A DNA stretch of 64,000 bases from UBA4744 sp963717135 (GTDB lineage: Bacteria > Actinomycetota > Acidimicrobiia > Spongiisociales > UBA4744), in NCBI GenBank assembly GCA_963717135.1, contig CAVQVN010000003.1:124001-188000 (forward strand), given 5' to 3'. A program made the position numbers and the translations under genes. This document shows positions 58,463-64,000 of this stretch, one piece after another. Every line of letters begins with the position of its first letter. Positions within the stretch are counted from its first letter, which is position 1. The notes below the pieces were generated by a model, which ran no database searches, was not told the DNA's origin, and worked only from the letters and a program-made list of their open reading frames with translations.

Positions 58463-59038
58463 ATGGGCGGGCAAGACTGGGCGACAATGGATGATGCCGG
58501 GCTGGCCGCCGCAGTCGGTGATGCGTCCCAGGAGGCCCTGGCCGAGATATACGGCCGCCATTCGGGAGCCGTGCACGGCCTGGCCCGCCGCATCCTGCGC
58601 GATGAAGCCCTGGCGGAAGAGATCACCCAAGAGGTCTTTCTTCGCCTGTGGAACAATCCGGAGAAGTTCGACGCCGATCGGGGCTCGCTGCGTTCCTTCT
58701 TGCTAGCCCATACTCACGGCCGCAGTGTTGATCTCATCCGCTCTGAGTCCGCGCGCCGTACTAGGGAGGACAGCGACGCCCGTCTCACTACGGCGGCGGG
58801 TCAGAACGTTGAAGACGAGGTTTGGGATATGGCGCTCGGCGAACAAATCAAAAAGGCCCTTTCCTCGCTCATCGAAGGCGAACGAAAGGCCATCGAACTG
58901 GCCTACTTCGGAGGACACACCTACCGGGAAGTCGCCGACCTATTGGGCGAGCCCGAAGGGACCGTGAAGAGCCGAATCCGATCTGGAATGAAGCGCCTGA
59001 GAAGTGAACTAACCGCAGCCGGTGTGAGCCACGCATGA
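58463..59038 (+). CDS. ECF sigma factor
   Basis: 191 residues. Region 2 (EALAEIYGRHSGAVHGLARR, EALAEEITQEVFLRLWNNPE, LRSFLLAHTHGRSVDLIRSE) and region 4 (IEGERKAIELAYFGGHTYRE, VADLLGEPEGTVKSRIRSG) are typical of ECF sigma-70 proteins. It overlaps the following anti-sigma gene by ATGA, the standard arrangement. ATG 58463 is chosen; the frame is open 18 codons upstream. It is divergent from the DUF4397 gene, a possible target. Confidence 0.92.
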   Translation: MGGQDWATMDDAGLAAAVGDASQEALAEIYGRHSGAVHGLARRILRDEALAEEITQEVFLRLWNNPEKFDADRGSLRSFLLAHTHGRSVDLIRSESARRTREDSDARLTTAAGQNVEDEVWDMALGEQIKKALSSLIEGERKAIELAYFGGHTYREVADLLGEPEGTVKSRIRSGMKRLRSELTAAGVSHA

Positions 59039-59823
59039 CGCAGCAACAACCCCACGACACGATCGAAGCGCTTCTCGGCGCGTACGCCCTGGACGCCGTC
59101 GATCATGATGAGCGACGGCTGGTCCAGGACCACTTGCCGCAATGCTCCCTCTGTCGAAACGAGCTCGAAGAACATCGCGAAGTGGCCGCGCTCCTGGTCG
59201 GAGAAGCCGTCGAGCCGCCCCCGCACGTTTGGGACGGCATCGTCGCCAAGATCAACCCAACCGAACCGCTTGAGGAGTTGGCATCCGTTGTCTCGCTCGA
59301 GAGCAAGCGCCGGCCTTTCTTCTCCTCAACTCGCTGGGTAGCAGGCGTGGCCGCCGCCGCCGTCATAGGTCTGAGTGCAGGCGTCATCACCCAATCACAA
59401 CGTATCGGCGATCTCACATTCCAAATCACCGAACAGGACCGCCAGATCGCAACGCTCGCTGCAACCCTCGAGGCTGATCCTCTCGAACAAGCAGTAACGG
59501 CTGCCCTGGCCGATCCGGCCGCTCGAGTCGCCAACCTGACCGCCGAAGGTTCCACCCAGGCAATGCTGATCGTGATGCTCCCCGACGGGACCGGATACGT
59601 CTACCAGAGCGACCTCGACGCTCTCCCGGCCGATGCCACCTACCAGCTGTGGGCAGTAGTCGATGACAAGGTCATCTCGGCGGGGGTGCTCGGCAATCGA
59701 CCGGCGCTCGTTCCATTCCACATCGACCCCAACGGGTTGCAGGGCCTGGTCATCACCCGGGAAGTGGCCGGCGGCGTGCCCCAGTCTGAGGCCGACCCGG
59801 TGGTTGCGTGGTTCAAGGCGTAG
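59035..59823 (+). CDS. RskA-type anti-sigma factor
   Basis: 262 residues. An N-terminal zinc anti-sigma domain has the His-Cys-Cys ligand set in RRLVQDHLPQCSLCRNELEE; one membrane helix follows (TRWVAGVAAAAVIGLSAGVI), then the extracytoplasmic RskA domain (TAEGSTQAMLIVMLPDGTGY, ATYQLWAVVDDKVISAGVLG). It should hold the sigma factor at the membrane until cleaved. Coupled to it by ATGA, with the SDR gene 3 nt downstream. Confidence 0.92.
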   Translation: MTQQQPHDTIEALLGAYALDAVDHDERRLVQDHLPQCSLCRNELEEHREVAALLVGEAVEPPPHVWDGIVAKINPTEPLEELASVVSLESKRRPFFSSTRWVAGVAAAAVIGLSAGVITQSQRIGDLTFQITEQDRQIATLAATLEADPLEQAVTAALADPAARVANLTAEGSTQAMLIVMLPDGTGYVYQSDLDALPADATYQLWAVVDDKVISAGVLGNRPALVPFHIDPNGLQGLVITREVAGGVPQSEADPVVAWFKA

Positions 59824-59826
59824 ACC

Positions 59827-60789
59827 ATGGCAACCTTTCTGACGGCTCCCCTGGACGACCTGCTCGAGCGCACCGTGATCGGGAGCTTCACCAATATCGG
59901 TCACAAGGTACGGAGTAGCGGCTGGCAGTTGGACCTGCCCGCGCTGCACGGCCAAACGGTGGTCATCACCGGGGCTACCTCGGGGCTAGGACGCGCCGCC
60001 GCGGAACGACTCGCGCAGATGGGGGCGGGTGTGCGGTTGGTGGGGCGTTCGCAAGTCAAACTCGACAAAGCCCGACGAGAAATCGCCGAAGCGACCGGGA
60101 ACGACGACCTCGGCACCTACGTTGCCGACTTTTCCATCATGGAACAGGTCCGGGGCCTGGCCGAAGCTCTCCTCGCCGCCGAAGCCCGGATCGATGTGCT
60201 GATCAACAATGCCGGTGCCTTGATCACCGAACGGCGTGAAACGGCGGGCGGCCTCGAGCTGACCCTTGCCACCAACCTGCTCAGCCATTTCCTGCTCACC
60301 AATCTCTTGATTCCCCGGCTGGCCGCATCAGCCCCGGCCCGCATCATCAATGTCTCTTCCGGGGGTATGTACACCCAGCGAATCCGGGTCCGGGATCTCC
60401 AGAGCACCCGCGGGGAGTACCGGGGTTCGATCGCCTATGCGAGGGCCAAGCGAGGCCAGGTGATCCTCACCGAGTTGTGGGCCGAGCGGCTTGCCGACCG
60501 GGGCATCGTGGTCCATGCCATGCATCCCGGCTGGGCGGACACGCCGGGAGTGGAAGAATCCCTGCCGCTCTTTCGCAAGATCACCAAGCCGTTCCTCCGC
60601 ACACCGGAGCAAGGAGCCGACACCATCGTCTGGCTGGCCGCCTCCGATGAGGCCGCCACCCAAAACGGCAAGTTTTGGCACGACCGGCGCCCCCGACCCA
60701 CCCATCGCTTGAAAGGCACAGTCGAAGCGTCAGAGGATCGGCAGGGTCTGTGGGACGCTCTCAACGGGTTGGCCGGAACCGCCTTCTGA
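59827..60789 (+). CDS. Short-chain dehydrogenase/reductase
   Basis: 320 residues. TVVITGATSGLGRAAAERLA is the TGxxxGxG cofactor loop, VLINNAGALITERRE the NNAG motif, INVSSGGMYTQR the Ser region and YARAKRGQVILTELWAERL the YxxxK catalytic site. The sequence WHDRRPRPTHRL near the end and its length agree with retinol-dehydrogenase-like SDRs. The gene starts 3 nt after the anti-sigma gene, so its expression depends on that operon. Substrate unknown. Confidence 0.9.
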   Translation: MATFLTAPLDDLLERTVIGSFTNIGHKVRSSGWQLDLPALHGQTVVITGATSGLGRAAAERLAQMGAGVRLVGRSQVKLDKARREIAEATGNDDLGTYVADFSIMEQVRGLAEALLAAEARIDVLINNAGALITERRETAGGLELTLATNLLSHFLLTNLLIPRLAASAPARIINVSSGGMYTQRIRVRDLQSTRGEYRGSIAYARAKRGQVILTELWAERLADRGIVVHAMHPGWADTPGVEESLPLFRKITKPFLRTPEQGADTIVWLAASDEAATQNGKFWHDRRPRPTHRLKGTVEASEDRQGLWDALNGLAGTAF

Positions 60790-60796
60790 ACTTTCC

Positions 60797-60847
60797 CGTT
60801 CCTGCGTCAATGACGGACTCGTCAACCAGGTCTTTGACGCAAGAACG
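60797..60847. repeat. 51-nt palindromic repeat, copy E
   Basis: CGTTCCTGCGTCAA (60797-60810) and TTGACGCAAGAACG (60834-60847) with a 23-nt spacer, 7 nt after the SDR stop. The rest of the interval to 60962 holds no gene that I can support. Confidence 0.9.
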
Positions 60848-60962
60848 GATGAGTATGGTTGGCGGGAGCGCTTGTGACCTTAGGGCGCAAGAAGGATCGA
60901 TCTCCTCTTGTGACAACCCGAGTTCGGCGCGATTCTGAATTCGGCAGCGCGTGAGAGCCGGC

Positions 60963-61877
60963 ATGGTCCAATCGATCGAAGTCAGCAACCTTCGCAAAAC
61001 ATACGGCGATGTCATCGCCGTAGACGGGGTCTCCTTTGAGGTCGAAGAAGGCGAGATATTCGGACTCGTCGGCCCCAACGGTGCCGGGAAGACCACCACC
61101 GTCGAGTGTGTAGAGGGACTCCGCCGGCCCACCTCCGGTCGGATCCGATTGCTGGGGGTGGACCCATCGAGGGAACGCCGGGCAGTCGCCGAGCGGATCG
61201 GTGTTCAGTTGCAGGAGAGCGCTTTGCCGCCCCGCCTCCATGTTGCGGAGGCATTGGCACTGTTCGGATCCTTTTATCGCCGCCCGGAAAACGTCGATTA
61301 CCTCTTGGACCTGCTGGGGCTCACCGAGAAACGCTCGACCCCGTTCGCCAAGCTGTCCGGCGGGCAGAAACAGCGTCTGTTCATAGCCCTGGCTCTGGTC
61401 AATCGGCCCGAGGTGGTGTTCTTCGATGAGCTGACCACCGGTCTCGATCCTCAGGCGAGACGCTCGATGTGGGAACTGGTAGGGAGAATCCGCGACCTCG
61501 GCTGCACCGTGGTCCTCACCACCCACTACATGGAGGAAGCCGAACGGCTGTGTGATCGGGTCATGATCGTTGATCGCGGTCACGTGGTCGCGCTGGATAC
61601 CCCAGAGGCGCTGATCGGTTCACTCAACGTCGATCAACGGATCGTCTTCGGGCTTCCCGGGGGCCAGGAGGCGGCCAACCTGGCCAAACTGCCGGCCGTA
61701 TCCCGGATCGAGCAAAGCGATGAGCGGGTGATCGTGTACGGACACGGCAGCCACTTCGCCGGTTCGGTCGTCAACGCCCTGGAAGACGCCGGGTGGTCCT
61801 TCACCGATCTGCGAACGGAGCAACCCAATCTGGAAGACGTGTTCTTGGTGCTGACCGGCCGGGAGATGAGGGAATGA
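60963..61877 (+). CDS. ABC-2-type exporter ATP-binding protein
   Basis: 304 residues. Walker A LVGPNGAGKTTTVECVEGLR, signature LSGGQKQRLFIALALVNRPE, Walker B VVFFDELTTGLDPQAR and switch VVLTTHYMEEAERLCD are complete. The C-terminal extension (VIVYGHGSHFAGSVVNALED, NLEDVFLVLTGREM) is the DUF4162-like domain of drug- and polysaccharide-type ABC exporters. Its stop overlaps the permease ATG (ATGA). The short GTG-initiated alternative adds four residues. Confidence 0.93.
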   Translation: MVQSIEVSNLRKTYGDVIAVDGVSFEVEEGEIFGLVGPNGAGKTTTVECVEGLRRPTSGRIRLLGVDPSRERRAVAERIGVQLQESALPPRLHVAEALALFGSFYRRPENVDYLLDLLGLTEKRSTPFAKLSGGQKQRLFIALALVNRPEVVFFDELTTGLDPQARRSMWELVGRIRDLGCTVVLTTHYMEEAERLCDRVMIVDRGHVVALDTPEALIGSLNVDQRIVFGLPGGQEAANLAKLPAVSRIEQSDERVIVYGHGSHFAGSVVNALEDAGWSFTDLRTEQPNLEDVFLVLTGREMRE

Positions 61878-62677
61878 CCCACCGCTCGACGAAAAGGCCC
61901 CGCAGCTTTGGGCATGGCGACGGTCCGGCCACGCTTCGCTCCCTGACCTCACTCACGATCGCCAATCTGAGGCTGTACGTTCGGGAGCCGATCGGAGCAT
62001 TCTTCACGCTTGCCTTTCCGGTGATGCTCGTTCTCATCTTCGGCGCCATCTTCGGGAATCAGCCGGAAGACATGTTCGGGGGGCGCGGCTCGATGGACAT
62101 TTCGATGCCCGCCTACACCGCGCTGATACTCGGTTCGGTCGGGTTCCTGGGAGTGGCCATCAACACCAGCAGCTACCGGGAAGCAGGCATACTCCGGCGC
62201 TTCCGGATGACACCCTTGCGACCGCTGGTCTATATCGCCGCCGACGTGATCGCCAACCTGATCATGACGCTGGTCGGGATGGCAGGTGTGGTGGTAGCGG
62301 GATGGCTCCTGTATCGAGTGCAGTTCGAGGGTCGGGCTGTGAGCGTTTTCCTCGCAATCGTTCTGTCGGGAATCTCGATGTTCTCGGTCGGCTATCTGAT
62401 CGCCGGGCTGGCTCCCAACGCCCGGGCCGCTCAGGTCATCGGGATGGTGGTGCTCTACCCGATGCTGTTCCTGTCGGGGGCGGGAATGCCAATAGAGGTC
62501 ATGCCCGACTCGGTCCAGACGATCTCCAACTACCTCCCTCTGACCTACGTGGTGCGACTCCTGCGGGGACTGTGGTTTGGTGAGGCATGGGGATCGCTCC
62601 TCTTGGAGACCGGCGTTCTCGTCGGCATCTTGGTGATCTGCACTGCGATCGCCGTACGACTCTTCCGGTGGGAGTGA
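61874..62677 (+). CDS. ABC-2-type transporter permease
   Basis: 267 residues, with six hydrophobic segments: AFFTLAFPVMLVLIFGAIFG, PAYTALILGSVGFLGVAIN, VIANLIMTLVGMAGVVVAGW, SVFLAIVLSGISMFSVGYLI, VIGMVVLYPMLFLSGAGMPI and LLLETGVLVGILVICTAIAV. REAGILRRFRMTPLRPLVYI is the ABC-2 coupling region. With the ATPase gene it makes a two-component exporter; substrate unknown. The ATG overlaps the ATPase stop. Confidence 0.9.
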   Translation: MTHRSTKRPRSFGHGDGPATLRSLTSLTIANLRLYVREPIGAFFTLAFPVMLVLIFGAIFGNQPEDMFGGRGSMDISMPAYTALILGSVGFLGVAINTSSYREAGILRRFRMTPLRPLVYIAADVIANLIMTLVGMAGVVVAGWLLYRVQFEGRAVSVFLAIVLSGISMFSVGYLIAGLAPNARAAQVIGMVVLYPMLFLSGAGMPIEVMPDSVQTISNYLPLTYVVRLLRGLWFGEAWGSLLLETGVLVGILVICTAIAVRLFRWE

Positions 62678-62707
62678 CGGCAACCGCAGCCGAAGTGTCC
62701 GGCTTTC

Positions 62708-63271
62708 CTAACGGCTCTTCGCGGCTGCCTTGGCCAGCCTCTTCTTCTCGCGGAGTTCGGAGATGTCGTCCCACGTTGCCACGTCGGCAATAGAGGGCCA
62801 ATCGGCGGCGTGCTGCTCCCAGCCGGGCGGTCGCACTCCCAGGCGTTTGCCGAGGATCCCCACGAAGATGCGCGATTTCTCTCTGCCGTACCCGGGAAGC
62901 TCTTGGAGACGCTCGAGTACCTCAGCACCGTCGACGCCGTCGGTCCAGACTCGCGTGACATCGCCGTCATGTCGCTCCACCAGGAACGCGCACAAGGCTT
63001 GGGCCCGTTTCGCCATTGAACCCGGGTAACGATGAATGGCCGGCGGCCCGCGAAACAACGTGGCCAGTTCATCGGGATCGACAGAGGCAATATCGGCCGC
63101 ATCCAGGTCTCGGCCCAGGCGTTCCCGCAGCAAAAAGGGCCCTAGGAAGGCACGTTCCATGGGGAACTGCTGATCCAGCATCATCCCCAGGATCAGAGCG
63201 AGAGGATCTTGGGCAAGAAGGCGGTTGGCATCCGGACGTTCCGTCCAGGGAAGCGAAACGGGTTTCGACAT
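62708..63271 (-). CDS. HhH-GPD-type DNA glycosylase-like protein
   Basis: 187 residues. LALILGMMLDQQFPMERAFL and ERLQELPGYGREKSRIFVGI form the helix-hairpin-helix and Gly-Pro-Asp-like region of the HhH-GPD superfamily; the expected catalytic Asp near VDGAEVLE is not clear. The shortened protein lacks an Fe-S loop. It ends in a Lys/Arg-rich helix (LREKKRLAKAAAKSR). Base-excision repair is the likely role, with the substrate undefined. Convergent with the permease gene. Confidence 0.75.
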   Translation of the reverse strand: MSKPVSLPWTERPDANRLLAQDPLALILGMMLDQQFPMERAFLGPFLLRERLGRDLDAADIASVDPDELATLFRGPPAIHRYPGSMAKRAQALCAFLVERHDGDVTRVWTDGVDGAEVLERLQELPGYGREKSRIFVGILGKRLGVRPPGWEQHAADWPSIADVATWDDISELREKKRLAKAAAKSR

Positions 63272-63355
63272 CGGCTGACCTCCTCAACGAATCTTCAGGA
63301 AACGGTAGCGGCCGGTACGGGCAACCGGACCCGGGAGCGCGATACCCTGTGGACC

Positions 63356-64000
63356 GTGAATATCCTGATCAGCAACGATGACGGATACCGGGCGCCCGGC
63401 ATCGTTGCCCTTGCCCACGAACTGTCGGAGGTAGCCGAGGTAACCATCGTTGCTCCCGAGCGCAATCGCAGCGGCGCCAGCAACTCTCTGACGCTCGACA
63501 ATCCGATCCGCGCCACCCGCATTGCCGGCGGATACTTCGTCGACGGGACGCCGACCGACTGCGTGCATCTGGCTCTCACCGGTCTTCTGGTCGAGGAACC
63601 CGACGTGGTCGTGGCCGGGGTCAACGCCGGGGCCAACCTGGGAGACGACGTCATCTACTCGGGAACTGTGGCCGCCGCCATGGAGGGCCGGTTTTTGGGG
63701 CTTCCGGCCGTGGCCGTCTCGCTGGTCCTCGACGGGCGGGGTCGCCATTTCGAAACTGCCGCCCGGGTGGCCCGGATTCTTCTCGGCGACATCGCCGACA
63801 GCCCGATCCCGGCCGACACCATTTTGAACGTCAATGTGCCCGACATACCGTTCGAGGATCTCCAGGGGATCGAGGTGACGAGACTCGGCCACCGTCACAA
63901 GGCCGAAGGGGTGGTCCGTAGCAAAGACCCGCGCGGTCGGACCATCTTCTGGGTGGGACCGGCCGGACCGGAACAGGACGCCGGACCCGGAACCGACTTT
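63356..64000 (+). CDS. surE: 5'/3'-nucleotidase SurE, N-terminal part (cut by window edge)
   Basis: A frame open from GTG 63356 to the window edge gives 215 residues: VNILISNDDGYRAPGIVALA is the SurE metal site (NDDG), VAPERNRSGASNSLTL and DGTPTDCVHLALTGLLV follow, and VVAGVNAGANLGDDVIYSGT supplies the second Asn-containing motif. SurE is a metal-dependent nucleotidase/phosphatase for nucleoside monophosphates in stress survival. No stop is reached; the last residues lie beyond 64000. Confidence 0.93.
   Translation, partial: MNILISNDDGYRAPGIVALAHELSEVAEVTIVAPERNRSGASNSLTLDNPIRATRIAGGYFVDGTPTDCVHLALTGLLVEEPDVVVAGVNAGANLGDDVIYSGTVAAAMEGRFLGLPAVAVSLVLDGRGRHFETAARVARILLGDIADSPIPADTILNVNVPDIPFEDLQGIEVTRLGHRHKAEGVVRSKDPRGRTIFWVGPAGPEQDAGPGTDF

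Noticed and set aside
1..64000. selA, selB or tRNA-Sec in the window
   Set aside because: No frame or cloverleaf resembling them was found, so Sec decoding depends on genes elsewhere.

Overview
The window is GC-rich, densely coded DNA that reads as a chromosomal segment of an actinobacterium (Actinomycetota), probably a deep-branching class such as Acidimicrobiia. Supporting gene types are a GlnE adenylyltransferase, clpS followed by a DUF2017 gene, an HBHA-like Lys/Ala-rich protein behind an XRE regulator, an EtfD-like membrane Fe-S reductase, a BldC-like HTH protein and a RskA-type anti-sigma factor. Several starts look leaderless. I see no rRNA or tRNA gene, so class-level placement is inference.

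Layout. 1-3102 (minus): selD, an MFS transporter, a [2Fe-2S] protein and a truncated alpha/beta hydrolase, divergent from an arsR gene. 3.2-9.7 kb: ArsR, EamA exporter, GreA, MgtE, an AbiEi/DUF559-type protein between two copies of a 51-nt palindromic repeat, a REC-GGDEF-HD-GYP c-di-GMP protein and a lipoprotein. 9.7-16.8 kb: class IV aminotransferase, NadE, GlnE with a near-identical 624-bp internal duplication, M20 amidohydrolase. 17-22.5 kb: helicase-nuclease, then a two-gene operon of a double-rhodanese lipoprotein and an 11-heme cytochrome whose frame runs through a TGA. 22.6-28.9 kb: TyrA, DAHP synthase, epimerase, acyltransferase and the XRE/HBHA module. 29-34 kb: MocA-like, XdhC, eRF1-like, M15 peptidase, rhodanese. 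34-38 kb: three overlapping pseudopilin-type genes. 38-43 kb: RNA methyltransferase, DUF2017, ClpS, HTH, CpaE-like ATPase, PheA. 43-50 kb: EtfD-like reductase, PspA, TPM protein, PspC, peroxiredoxin, MsrA. 50-55.6 kb: PRODH, ProC, Udk, acyltransferase, photolyase, SRPBCC. 55.7-64 kb: SnoaL-like proteins, sortase, DUF4397 surface protein, ECF sigma/anti-sigma, SDR, ABC exporter, glycosylase-like protein, SurE (cut by the edge).

The most notable biology is selenium. SelD carries its own in-frame UGA at the catalytic Cys/Sec position, followed by a hairpin whose loop is GGTCT. About 18 kb away the multiheme cytochrome gene also has an in-frame TGA that separates a lipoprotein signal peptide and first heme motif from ten further heme motifs, with a bacterial-SECIS-like hairpin just downstream. 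With the upstream double-rhodanese lipoprotein and a perfect TGTGA-N6-TCACA operator, this looks like an extracytoplasmic redox system built around a candidate undescribed selenocysteine cytochrome. SelA, SelB and tRNA-Sec are not in the window.

The intergenic DNA is also unusual. There are six copies of a 51-nt palindrome, several degenerate heptamer tandem arrays (one encodes the end of msrA) and two further dispersed repeat families.
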